From NCBI GenBank assembly GCA_023150875.1, contig JAKLKC010000026.1, forward strand, positions 18,798 through 82,797: a DNA stretch of 64,000 bases, given 5' to 3'. How positions within the stretch are numbered: the first letter of the stretch is position 1; each line of letters opens with the position of its first letter. The stretch is from Myxococcota bacterium (GTDB lineage: Bacteria > Myxococcota_A > UBA796 > UBA9615 > JAKLKC01). Positions 10,676 through 19,183 of the stretch are shown here, piece after piece. The translations under genes and the position numbers were made by a program. A model generated the notes under the pieces. The model did no database searches and was not told where the DNA came from. It saw nothing but the letters and a program-made list of their open reading frames with translations.

Positions 10676-10744
10676 GCCCCGCCCCGCGCCGGCCCTCCGC
10701 GCCGGCAAGGTTCGCCCCCTCCTCGACCCCCGAGGCATCCGACC

Positions 10745-11146
10745 ATGAAGTACCGCGGGCAGCGGATCCGCGTCGTCACGGCGCAGATCGAGCGCGACGG
10801 ACGCTACCTCATCGCGCAGCGGTCCCCCGACGGCGTCCTCCCGCTGCTGTGGGAGTTCCCCGGGGGGCGGGTCGAGGCGGGCGAGACGGACCAGCAGGCG
10901 CTTGCACGGAAGCTCTTCGAGAGGTTCGGTGTCACTTCCGAGGTGGGCGCCCTCTCCCTCGAGGTCGTGCACGAGTACGAGGACTACGTCGTCGACCTGG
11001 TGGTCTACCGGGCGACGGTCCCCCCGGGAGATCTCCCCGCGCCGAGGGTGCACGACTACCGGTGGGTTGCACCCGAGGAACTGGATCGCTACCCCTTCCC
11101 AGGGGCCGACCAGCAGACGGTCAGCCTCCTCCTCGAGGACCTCTAG
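10745..11146 (+). CDS. Nudix (MutT-like) hydrolase with degenerate Nudix box
   Basis: 133 residues, MutT size. It begins IRVVTAQIERDGRYLIAQR and has WEFPGGRVEAGE, typical of 8-oxo-dGTP-sanitising Nudix proteins. In the Nudix box (G-x5-E-x7-RE-U-x-EE-x-G-U) this protein reads G41...E47...R55-K56-L-F-E59-R60-F-G-V. The Glu after Arg is Lys and the second Glu of the EE pair is Arg. These glutamates bind the catalytic metals, so pyrophosphohydrolase activity is probably weak or lost. Alternatives are a nucleotide-sensing role or an altered metal site. It sits upstream of lspA on the same strand, 69 bases away. Confidence 0.85.
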   Translation: MKYRGQRIRVVTAQIERDGRYLIAQRSPDGVLPLLWEFPGGRVEAGETDQQALARKLFERFGVTSEVGALSLEVVHEYEDYVVDLVVYRATVPPGDLPAPRVHDYRWVAPEELDRYPFPGADQQTVSLLLEDL

Positions 11147-11215
11147 GGGACCTCTGCCCACGCCATTCCCCCGCGCCCGCTCCCCCAGCCCCGGGACGGC
11201 GCTCGGAGCGCAGCC

Positions 11216-11788
11216 TTGCCCGTCCGGTACAGGATCTTCCTCGTCGTGGTCTCGGCCTCGCTCCTCCTCGACCAGGTGACCAAGGCGTGGTTCCGCGACC
11301 ACTGGAGCATCCGGGAGCGCCGCACGGTGATCCCGGGGTTCTTCGACCTGGTGCGGGCCGAGAACCCGGGGGCCGCCTGGGGGATGTTCCGGGACTCGGC
11401 GTATCGAATCCCCTTCTTCGTCGCGGTGGCCCTGGTCGCCTTCGTGGTGATCATCGGATACCTGCGCAAGCTCCCCGATGACCAGCGGGTGCTCGCGACG
11501 TCCTTCTCGCTGATCTTCGCCGGGGCGGCGGGCAACCTCGTCGACCGCGTCCGGTTCCAGAGGGTCACCGACTTCCTCGACTTCTACGTGGGGGCGGAGC
11601 CGGTGAGGAGCTGGCTCATCGACACCGTCGGCAGCAACCACTGGCCGGTGTTCAACGTCGCCGACATCGCCATCTCCGTCGGCGTGGGCCTCTTCGCACT
11701 GTTCGTGTTGATCATCGAGCCCCGCCAGGCCCGCGCGGCGGCCGAGGCATCCCCCCCCGATGGGCGGGGCGCGACGACCTCGGCCTGA
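11216..11788 (+). CDS. lspA: prolipoprotein signal peptidase (signal peptidase II)
   Basis: 190 residues, starting TTG 11216, with four predicted TM helices. It has the LspA motifs LLLDQVTK, NPGAAWG, AGNLVDRV, VTDFLDF and WPVFNVADIAI. The catalytic aspartates are Asp119 and Asp150. It cleaves diacylglyceryl-prolipoproteins before the lipobox cysteine in the inner membrane, a relevant job in a genome so rich in lipobox proteins. About 20 extra residues (GAEPVRSWLIDTVGSNH) lie between the two catalytic segments, and the C-terminal tail is extended and Ala-rich. It is convergent with comEC. Confidence 0.95.
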   Translation: MPVRYRIFLVVVSASLLLDQVTKAWFRDHWSIRERRTVIPGFFDLVRAENPGAAWGMFRDSAYRIPFFVAVALVAFVVIIGYLRKLPDDQRVLATSFSLIFAGAAGNLVDRVRFQRVTDFLDFYVGAEPVRSWLIDTVGSNHWPVFNVADIAISVGVGLFALFVLIIEPRQARAAAEASPPDGRGATTSA

Positions 11789-11867
11789 CGGCGCGGCGGA
11801 GGACGACGGGCCGGAAGGGCCCCGGCGGGAGGGGACCCGCTGGGGTTCCGAGGGGGATCTGGTCCCC

Positions 11868-14365
11868 TCAGGCGCCCTCTCCTCCCCCGTCCCGCGACTC
11901 CGGTCGGGGATCCGCCAGCCCCCGGAGTCTCCGGGGCGGCAGCGGCCCTCCAGGTCGTGCCAGCGCCCCTCGCGACCGTACCGGGACACCGACAGGGAGC
12001 GCCCGTCCAGGCACGCGAAGACCGATCCCCCCTCGCCCGTGGCGATGAATCGAGCCCCCGCCGCCTTCCAGCGGGCGCGCACCGACGGCCGGGGAAACCC
12101 GAACGGGTTGCCGTTCCCGGTCTGCGCCACCGCCCATCGCGGGCCCACCGCCATGACGAGGGAGGCGCTGCTGCTGGTGTTGCTGCCGTGGTGGGGGACC
12201 TTCACCACCGTCGCGACCAGGTCCCGCCCCTCGTCCAACAGCATGCGTTCCACCGGACCCTCGGCATCGCCGGTCAGCAGGAGGGATTGCTCCCCCAGGG
12301 AGATCCGGGCCACGATGGAGAGGTCGTTCAGACCGATGTCCGCCCACCCGAGGCGGGCCCGCCAGCCAGGAAGGGGGTGGAGGAGCTCCACCGACACGCC
12401 TCCCCCCACCGACGGGAAGGGCACGCCCGACTCCACCGCGACCACATGCGCCCCGCGGGCCCTCGCGTGGGCGGCGAGGGAGTGCAGCGGCGAGCCCACC
12501 GGAGGGGTGGTGGGCAGCCAGAGGGTCCCCACCGCGACCCCGTCCAGCACCGCCGCCGCGCCGCCGTAGTGGTCCAGGTGGGGATGGGTGATCATCAGGT
12601 GCGCCAGCGAACGGATCCCGCGCCTGGCCAGGTGCCGGAGGATCAGGCGCGGCCCCGGATCTCCGTCCCTCGGGCCCCCGCCGGCGTCCACCAGCAACCG
12701 CTGCCCGTCGGGCAGCTCCACCAGGACGGAGTCCCCCTGGCCGACGGAGAGGAACGAGGCTCGGATGCCCGGCGGCGCCCCCGAGGGCAGGCCCACGAGC
12801 GCCACCACCGCCGCCGTCCAGAGCAGCACCCGCACCGGGGCGGCGACCCGCCACCGGATGCCGAGGGCGGCGAGGATCGCGGCCAGCGCCAATGCGGCGG
12901 GAGAGGGGCCGAAGGCGAGGACCGGCACGCCGCCCGGGCCCCCCGCCCACCTCACCAGGGCGAGGCCGGCGGCCACCGGGAAGCGTGCCAGGGACATCGC
13001 CGCGGTGGCGGCCCCCTCGTGGACCGGCAGCAGGGCGCACCCGAGGAGCGCGGGCGGCACCGCCAGCGTCCCCAGGAGGAGGATCGCCGGAGGGTTGACC
13101 AGGACCGCCGAGACCGAGACCGCCCCGAAGCGGGCCGCCACGATGGGGGCGGTGGCGAGGGTGGCGGCCACCGATGCCAGGGCGGGGGTCCCTAGCCACG
13201 TCCCGAGGGCGCCCCGCCCCAACCCGGCGTACCCGGGCAGGCGCGGGAGCAGCCCCACCAGGGCCGACACCGAGGCGAAGGAGAGCTGGAAGGCGGGATC
13301 CCACAGGGCCGCAGGGTCCAGGACCAGGACGACACCCGCGGCGATGGCCAGGACCTGCCAGGCGTCTGCGGTGCGCCCCGCCGCGCGGGCGAGGCACACC
13401 AGGGTCACCGCGGCGGCGGCCCGGCGGGTGGGGATGGAGAACCCGGCCAGCGCCGCGTAGGCGAGGGCGGGCGGGATGGCGACCAGCCCCGCGACGGTCT
13501 CCCGGGGGACCACGTCCAGGAGATCGGGCCAGCGCCGGGCCAGCAGCCACAGGGCTCCCCGGGCGACGCCCGCCGCGGCGACCGCCAGCAGGGCGACGTG
13601 CAGGCCGCTGATGGAGACCAAGTGCGTGACCCCGGCCCGCAGGAAGGCGTCCGAGTCCGCGCGGGTGAAGCGGGAGCGGTCACCGACGGTCACCGCGAGC
13701 AGGTAGCCCGCCGCGTCTCCGAACCGCTCCTCGGTCACCCAGCGGGCGATGCGGCTCCGCAACGCCGTCAGGGGCCCCGGACGAGCGCAGGCTTCGCGGT
13801 GGAGGACGTCCGGGGCCTCCCCCACCACGGTGGCGTAGGCGACCATGCCCCGCCGCCGGGCGTCCGCCGCCGCGTCCACCTCCCCCGGCACGCCGCGGTT
13901 CGCCGGGATCCGGTACCGGACACGGCCGTGGACGCCGTCGCCCCGGTGCACGGGCTCCGCCCCCTCGGGGACCAGGAGCGACACCCGTGCCCCCACCGGA
14001 CGCCACGTTCCGTCCTGGGACACGCCCTCGCATCGCGCCATGAGCCGCTGGCCGCCCTCCGGCCTCGGGACTCCGTCGGTCAGCGCCACGAGCCGCGAAG
14101 TCGCCACCTCACCCGTCGCCAGCGGGCGAAGGGCGGCGGCCCCCGGATGCCCCACCCCCGCCCGCGCCGCCCCCGCGGCCGCGAACGCCAGGAGCACCAG
14201 GCCGTTCCGCACCACGCCCGCCGGCGGCGCCAGGAGGATCAGGGCCGCAGCCGCCGCGGCCAGGAGCGCGCACGCGGCGGCGGGAAGGCGGGCGAGGTCC
14301 TGCGCCCAGATGCCCGTTGCGAGGGCGAGGACGGGGAGGACGAGGGGACGGGTGGAGGCGGACAT
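11868..14365 (-). CDS. comEC: ComEC/Rec2 family DNA-uptake channel; literal frame has no stop at its natural end
   Basis: Start ATG 14365. An N-terminal DUF4131-like region is followed by a polytopic Competence domain with SISGLHVALL (251 onward), GFSIPTRRAA and WDPAFQLSFASV. A C-terminal metallo-beta-lactamase domain has SVGQGDS, THPHLDH (His594-His599) and KVPHHGSNTS. ComEC forms the inner-membrane channel for single-stranded DNA in transformation. The expected length of about 830 residues ends near 11868, but the literal frame has no stop there and stays open to 8216. One additional G in the G5 run near 11886-11891 would produce SRGTGGGEGA followed by the TGA at 11868-11870. The given end therefore assumes that correction. 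Two ComEA-like proteins are at 47.3-48.7 kb. Confidence 0.85.
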
Positions 14366-14401
14366 CGCCCGCCCGCTGTCCCAAGACTCGTGCCAGTCGA
14401 C

Positions 14402-14457
14402 TGCCGAGGTCGTATGATATTGATTTTACACAGTTCTTACACTAGGCCGCCTCGGCA
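14402..14457. other. AT-rich island bounded by 8-bp inverted repeats
   Basis: TGCCGAGG (14402-14409) and CCTCGGCA (14450-14457) flank a 40-base tract that is far richer in A/T (ATGATATTGATTTTACACAG) than the rest of the window. It lies just upstream of comEC, whose promoter may be here, and beside a cluster of repeats. The whole 14366-14767 stretch has no convincing gene and consists of this island plus repeats. Confidence 0.45.
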
Positions 14458-14561
14458 TCGGCCCTTCGGGGACCGTCCGGATCTCGGACGATCGACCGAG
14501 GATCGGACGATGTCGGTCGGACAGCCCCGGAGTCGCTGACACGCCGTCGGGGCCAGCGGAC

Positions 14562-14672
14562 CGGAGCGGAAATGTAAATGTGTTGGTGCCTGACACCCGA
14601 GGCCTGGTCACCCGAGGCCTCACCCGAGGCCTGACGGAGCGGAAATGTAAATGTGTTGGTGCCTGACACCCG
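14562..14672. repeat. two identical 38-base direct repeats (14562-14599 and 14635-14672)
   Basis: Both copies read CGGAGCGGAAATGTAAATG followed directly by TGTTGGTGCCTGACACCCG, with no mismatch. The core GGTGCCTGACACC can fold (GGTG/CACC). GGTGTCAGGCACC-type words recur as dispersed repeats in several uncultured lineages (from memory), so this may be a REP or MITE-like element. No transposase is adjacent. Confidence 0.75.
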
Positions 14673-14710
14673 TGGTGACACCCGTGGTGACACCCGAGGC
14701 CACCCGAGGC
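14594..14710. repeat. iteron-like short repeats CACCCGAGGCCT
   Basis: CACCCGAGGCCT occurs at 14594-14605, 14609-14620 and 14621-14632. The shorter CACCCGAGGC occurs head-to-tail at 14691-14700 and 14701-14710. Two TGACACCCGTGG units lie between them. They interlock with the 38-base repeats. Confidence 0.7.
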
Positions 14711-14767
14711 TGGGTTGTACGGGACGTGGTATCTTCCCGAGTCCCCACCGCGGGAGACGCGAGGTTC

Positions 14768-15307
14768 GTGACTCCTTTCTGCGCTGAATCCACAGGGAGG
14801 GTCGGCACGCCCGAGCCCCGGAGGACCACGTCCGGCTCGCGGTTGCTCGCGCCCGGCCGTGGGGCCTTGTGGGCCTTGGCCCTGCTCGTGGCTGTCGTCG
14901 CCGGTTGCGAGCGGCGGCGTGAAGTCCCCCCGGCCCGTCCCGAGGGGAGATTGAGCTCGGGCAAGTGGGCGTGCGACGAGTTCCTCCGGCACGTCCGGGG
15001 GAGGCGACCGGAGGCGGCCTACGGCCTGCTGAGCCCCATGGTTCGCGAGCAACTGCCCCTGGCCGGATTCGAAGAGCGCCTCGAGCTGTTCCCACCCCTC
15101 GCCGAGAGCACCGACCACTTCTTCTACGAGAGCGGCGAGCTGTACTCGCGCGGTGCCCTGATCCGCGTCACGCGCAAGGTCGAGTTCGCGTGCTTCCACG
15201 AGGCGGAGGACACGGCAAGGCCCGAGTACTCGGTGCTGAGCGTGGTCGTTGGTGGCGTGCCGGTCGTCGGACTGGGCGTCCACGACTCCGCCCAGGCCCC
15301 CCCATGA
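14768..15307 (+). CDS. predicted lipoprotein with NTF2-like (DUF4019/DUF4878-type) domain
   Basis: About 179 residues from GTG 14768; TTG 14843 would give a cleaner signal peptide. The hydrophobic segment GALWALALLVAVVAGC ends in a lipobox. The mature part (WACDEFLRHVRGRRPEAAYGLLSPMVREQ, then a beta-rich half) resembles NTF2-fold lipoproteins found next to secretion and envelope genes. No catalytic residues are expected. A longer frame extends upstream into the repeat cluster at 14651 but is not credible as protein. It is convergent with the PilP-like lipoprotein. Confidence 0.65.
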   Translation: MTPFCAESTGRVGTPEPRRTTSGSRLLAPGRGALWALALLVAVVAGCERRREVPPARPEGRLSSGKWACDEFLRHVRGRRPEAAYGLLSPMVREQLPLAGFEERLELFPPLAESTDHFFYESGELYSRGALIRVTRKVEFACFHEAEDTARPEYSVLSVVVGGVPVVGLGVHDSAQAPP

Positions 15308-15421
15308 CGACCGCCGTGCTGACGGATCTCGGTTCGCCCCCGGGGCGACTGGGAAACCCCCGTGCGCCGCGGGTTGCCCGCGTCGCCGTCCGCGGCAGGG
15401 ATGGAGTCGCGGGGGGCCCTG

Positions 15422-16099
15422 TCAGGGCTCGCGCAAGACCCGCTGACCCAGGGAGGGCCGACCGCCCGGGTCCATGACGACCTCGGCCAGGGTCAGCGTA
15501 CCGGGACCGATCCAGGTCACCCGGGCGCCGGTGTCGCCGATGACGGAGCCCATCCGGACCACGTGCTCGGCCCCGTCGGGGAGGCGCACCACGGCGAGGG
15601 GAGGGTTGGCGTCCGGGACGCTGGCGACCAGGACCACCTGGTGGAGCGGCCACGCGGCGAGGGCGGCCGCGGCGGGCACCGAGGAGGCCCAGCGGGGGCC
15701 GGGATCGCCCCCGATGCCGGGAGCCGCCGCGAGGGGCTGCGGGGGGACGGCCGCCTCGGCCCCCCGGGCCTCCACCGGGTCATCCCGGGGCGCCGGGGCC
15801 GGAGCTCCCTCTTCGTCCACCGTCCCGACCGCCCCGGGCTCCGCGTCGCGGCCGGCTCCTTCCGTTACGAGGTCTGGGCTCGCCGGATCGACGGGGACCA
15901 CCACCGGTCCCTCTCCCCCGGGGGACGCCGTGGGGACCGGGCCGGGTCCCTCCATCCCCCCGGCAGGCGCTCCCTCGATCCCCGACGGGAAGGGAGTGAG
16001 CACGTCCCGGTCGGCGGCGATCCGCTCGCATCCCGGGATCCAGGCCGCCAGGGCCAGCAACAGGACGGCGCCGGGAGTTCTGGGAGGGTGGCACGTCAT
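15422..16099 (-). CDS. PilP/GspC-like lipoprotein
   Basis: 225 residues from ATG 16099. The signal GAVLLLALAAWIPGC ends in a lipobox. About 100 residues of Pro/Gly/Ala-rich linker follow. The C-terminal 75 residues match the beta-barrel HR domain seen in PilP and GspC: VLVASVPDANPPLAVVRLPD, then VVRMGSVIGDTGARVTWIG and LTLAEVV. PilP connects the inner-membrane type IV pilus platform to the secretin. No other pil genes are adjacent, so it may be a stand-alone relative. The family assignment is by pattern only. Confidence 0.6.
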   Translation of the reverse strand: MTCHPPRTPGAVLLLALAAWIPGCERIAADRDVLTPFPSGIEGAPAGGMEGPGPVPTASPGGEGPVVVPVDPASPDLVTEGAGRDAEPGAVGTVDEEGAPAPAPRDDPVEARGAEAAVPPQPLAAAPGIGGDPGPRWASSVPAAAALAAWPLHQVVLVASVPDANPPLAVVRLPDGAEHVVRMGSVIGDTGARVTWIGPGTLTLAEVVMDPGGRPSLGQRVLREP

Positions 16100-16338
16100 C
16101 GGCGGAACCGTCGAGAAGGGTGCTCCCGGCCGTCGCCGACGCTCGGCGCCCCGCCCGGGATCCTCGCCCATCCTGCGCTTCCGATGTGGGCGGGAGGGGG
16201 CGGACCCGGCCGGTCCGGAACGCGCCGACGGTACTTCGGGCTCCGTCGGCGTGTCAACGCGCCCTACTTCGCCCCCGGGGGCGCCCCGGCACCCCGGCGT
16301 GCTATCCTCGCCCCGCTCCGGAGGTCGGGCCCCTTCCG

Positions 16339-17208
16339 ATGCAACAGCGACTCCGCCTTCCCGATGTGGCCGGGTCGTCGCTCGGCGACGTCACCACGGT
16401 ATCCCTTGGGCTGTTCCGGCTCGCCCCCGGCCGCCTCGTGGGGATCGCCGCGGTCACTCTTGCGCCCAGCTACGCGGTCGTCTTCGTGGCCCTGTCGGTC
16501 CTCAGCGGAGCCTCGCGGCGTTACGCTTCGGGGGAGGCGCCGTTTCCGGGGATCGCCGGTGCTTGGGTCGCGGGGACGCTGCTCGCCCTGGTCCTGTACT
16601 TCGCCGCCTCCGTCGTCGCGATGCTGGGGTCCGTCGCCGTCACCCGGGCGGGTTTCCACGGGCTGATGGGACGGCCTTGGACGCCGCGGGAGGTGTGGCG
16701 AGAGGCCACGTCCAGACTCTGGACGATCGTCGGCGCCCAGGTCGTCCTGGCCCTGGCGCTGCTCGCCGGGCTGGCGCTGTGCTGCCTGCCGGCTCTCTGG
16801 ATCATGGCGATCTCCGGCCTGTTCTCGGTGATCGTTGCCCTCGAGGAGCTCGGGCCATTCGACATGCTGCGGCGGGCCCACACGTTGTTCCTGGCGGCGC
16901 CGGCGAGGTTCGTCGGCCTGTGGATCGTGAACTGGATCCTGGCCACCGCCCTGGGCTCCCCGGCGGGGATCGTCGCCGAGGCCCTGGCTCCGGAACCGGT
17001 CGGGGACGCGGTCGCCCAGCTCCTCGCTTCGGTTCATCGGGCGCCGATGGACCTGCTGATGGGGGCCATCGCCGCCCCGGTGATCGGGGTGGTCTTCCAG
17101 CTCCTCTGGCTGGTCGCGTGGATCGACGCGAGGGGGAGGGCCGAGGGATACGACCTGGACCTCGCCGGCGCCCGGGCGGGACTGCTCACCGAGGACGAGG
17201 GCCGGTGA
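16339..17208 (+). CDS. polytopic membrane protein, first gene of a MoxR/DUF58 operon
   Basis: 289 residues, ATG 16339, with about five or six hydrophobic helices (TLLALVLYFAASVVAMLGSV, VLALALLAGLALCCLPALWI and others) and a PFDMLRRAHTLF stretch. It resembles the membrane domain of glycerophosphodiester-phosphodiesterase-type proteins (DUF975-like fold), which often precede DUF4129/MoxR/DUF58 genes. It has no catalytic domain. Its stop overlaps the next start (GTGA, 17205-17208). The 239-base gap to the divergent lipoprotein should hold the operon promoter. Confidence 0.7.
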   Translation: MQQRLRLPDVAGSSLGDVTTVSLGLFRLAPGRLVGIAAVTLAPSYAVVFVALSVLSGASRRYASGEAPFPGIAGAWVAGTLLALVLYFAASVVAMLGSVAVTRAGFHGLMGRPWTPREVWREATSRLWTIVGAQVVLALALLAGLALCCLPALWIMAISGLFSVIVALEELGPFDMLRRAHTLFLAAPARFVGLWIVNWILATALGSPAGIVAEALAPEPVGDAVAQLLASVHRAPMDLLMGAIAAPVIGVVFQLLWLVAWIDARGRAEGYDLDLAGARAGLLTEDEGR

Positions 17209-17882
17209 CCCCACCGCCGCAGGGTCCGGCCGGCGCGACGGTCGGCTCTCCCGTCCCCCTGGGTCCGTCCGACCCTCCCCCCAGCGCCCACGAGGCCATC
17301 GCCGCGGCCCGGGAAGTCCTGTCGGGGACGGTCTACCGCAGGGGGATGGCCATCGAGGACCCCGGGGCATTGGAAGACCTGGCCTCCGGGGTCCGGAGGT
17401 GGATCCTGGGCCTCGTGGACGCGCTGGTCGACCTCCGGGAAGCGGAACCCCTGGCCTACTGGGCGCTGGTGCTGGGGCTGGTCGGGGTCCTGGGCCTCCT
17501 GCTCTGGCACATCCAGTACTCCGTACGGCGGGCTTCGGCGGCAGGGCGGCCGAGGACGGACGCCGACGAGGAGGCCACCGCCCCCGCGCCCCGGGACCTC
17601 GCCCGGGACCAGGCGGAGGCCGAGGCGGAGGGCCGCTGGGCGGAGGCGGCTCGCCTGATGCTGCTGCGGGCCGTCGCCGACGCCCTGGGGCGGGACGCCG
17701 TGGCCGGCCGGCGCCACCTGACGGTGCGCGAGCTGGTGGACCTCGCCGGGCACGACGGCGCCCCCCGCGCGCTGGCGGACCTCGGCCTGGCGGTGGAGAG
17801 GGCCCTCTACCGGGGCGACGGCGTGGACGCCGAGACATACTCCGACTTGCGCCGCCGCGTCGTCCGGGGGGCCGAGGCGTGA
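17205..17882 (+). CDS. DUF4129 domain protein
   Basis: 225 residues, GTG 17205. A variable N-terminus is followed by one TM helix (about 85-105, YWALVLGLVGVLGLLLW) and the cytoplasmic C-terminal DUF4129 segment, with GRWAEAARLMLLRAVADALGR and HLTVRELVDLAG, ending ERALYRGDGVDAETYSDLRRRV. DUF4129 proteins occur almost always with DUF58, MoxR and DUF4350 partners. Some are fused to transglutaminase domains, but none is seen here. It is coupled by GTGA overlaps on both sides. Confidence 0.85.
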   Translation: MTPPPQGPAGATVGSPVPLGPSDPPPSAHEAIAAAREVLSGTVYRRGMAIEDPGALEDLASGVRRWILGLVDALVDLREAEPLAYWALVLGLVGVLGLLLWHIQYSVRRASAAGRPRTDADEEATAPAPRDLARDQAEAEAEGRWAEAARLMLLRAVADALGRDAVAGRRHLTVRELVDLAGHDGAPRALADLGLAVERALYRGDGVDAETYSDLRRRVVRGAEA

Positions 17883-19183
17883 CGAGAGGCCGCGCCGCCC
17901 TCCTCGCCGGCCTGGCCCTCCTGGCCTTCGCCGTGGCCTCCGCACGCCCGGGCGGCGATGCGTGGGACGCTCCGAGCCTGTTCGCAACCTCCCGCGGGGT
18001 GGGGAACGACGGGTTCGGCGCCCTCTTCGACATGGGGCCGAGGCTCGGATGGCCCACCGCCCGCTTCGCCCTGGGCGTGGAGCACCTGCCGGGCGGCGAG
18101 GGGCGCGCGCTCATGGCCCTCTCCCCCGGCCCCTCCCTCTTCGCCCCAGGGGAGGCCGCCGCGGGGCGCCTCGCCCGCTGGGTCGAGTCGGGCAACGTCC
18201 TGGTGGTCGCCTTCGGAGACCCCCGCCTGGCAGGCGTGCTCCCGGAGTCCGAAGACCGGCCGCCGGACGACGGCGCGGCCGCCCTCTCGGGGATGGGCGC
18301 GCCCGCGGACCTCTTCGTCGCCCTCGGCCTCGAGGTCTACCTGGCCCCTCTCCCCGCGGCCGGCGACCCGGACCGCCCTCTTCCGGCGTCCCGCGGGCTG
18401 GCACCCCCCGGCGCGCCTCCCACGCCCACCGCCGCCACCGAGCCCGTCCGCCGCGCCGACCCGACCTCTCCCCTGGGGATCCGCCGGATCGCCCGGGCGA
18501 TGTACGGGTTCGGCGGCGCCGACGCCACCGCCGGCGCGGCGTGGCTGACCGTGAACGGCCTGCCGGTGGTGCTCCGCCACCCCCTGGGCCGAGGTACGGT
18601 GGTGCTGGTCGCCGACGCCGGGATGCTCACCAACCGCGCCCTCCTCGAGGACGGCAACGCCATCCTGGCGGGGCGCCTCCTCCACCTCGCCCGGGGCGAC
18701 GCCCCGATCCTCTTCGAGGAGTGGAGCCACGGCGAGGGGTCCCACCCCTCCCTGGCGCGGCTGCTGACGCGCCCCCCCGCCGTCCTCGTGGCCGTCCAGG
18801 TCGCCCTGGCGGCCGCGGCGCTGGCCATCCGCAGGGGGACGCGCTTCGGGCGGCCCCGGGACGACCTGCCCCCCTCCCGCCGCGACCGCGCCGAGCACGT
18901 CGAGGCCATCGCCCTGCTGGCGCGCCGGGCCGGGCACGCCGACGCGGTGGCCCGCCGCCTGCGGGACGCCTTCTCCGCCCGCACCCGCGCCGCCCTCCGG
19001 CGCCCCCACGCCCCCGAGCGCGACCTGGCCGAGGCCGTGGCGAGCCGATTGGGCCGGGAGCCCGAAGGCCTGAGACGCCACGTCTTTCCCGAGTCCATGC
19101 CCACCACCGAGGTCGGGCTGTTGCGTTACGCGCGGGCTCTGCACGCGCTGGAGGAGGACCTGCGACGATGCCTGACGGAGTGA
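17879..19183 (+). CDS. DUF4350 domain membrane protein
   Basis: 434 residues, GTG 17879. A signal/TM at the N-terminus is followed by a periplasmic DUF4350 domain (SLFATSRGVGNDGFGALFDM, WVESGNVLVVAFGD, RHPLGRGTVVLVADAGMLTN), a glutamine-amidotransferase-like fold without the catalytic Cys. A second TM follows near 300 (AVLVAVQVALAAAALAI), then a cytoplasmic helical tail (HVEAIALLARRAGHADAVARRLRDAF). It is inferred to form a membrane complex with the flanking gene products. It overlaps the MoxR gene by 16 bases. Confidence 0.82.
   Translation: MTRGRAALLAGLALLAFAVASARPGGDAWDAPSLFATSRGVGNDGFGALFDMGPRLGWPTARFALGVEHLPGGEGRALMALSPGPSLFAPGEAAAGRLARWVESGNVLVVAFGDPRLAGVLPESEDRPPDDGAAALSGMGAPADLFVALGLEVYLAPLPAAGDPDRPLPASRGLAPPGAPPTPTAATEPVRRADPTSPLGIRRIARAMYGFGGADATAGAAWLTVNGLPVVLRHPLGRGTVVLVADAGMLTNRALLEDGNAILAGRLLHLARGDAPILFEEWSHGEGSHPSLARLLTRPPAVLVAVQVALAAAALAIRRGTRFGRPRDDLPPSRRDRAEHVEAIALLARRAGHADAVARRLRDAFSARTRAALRRPHAPERDLAEAVASRLGREPEGLRRHVFPESMPTTEVGLLRYARALHALEEDLRRCLTE

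Noticed and set aside
8216..14365. A 2049-residue ComEC-hydrolase fusion protein
   Set aside because: The middle third is antisense to lspA and the Nudix gene, and a single G/C-run correction gives two normal genes.
14651..14767. Upstream extension of the lipoprotein into the 14.6-kb repeats
   Set aside because: The extension translates repeat DNA and would bury the signal peptide about 65 residues into the protein.
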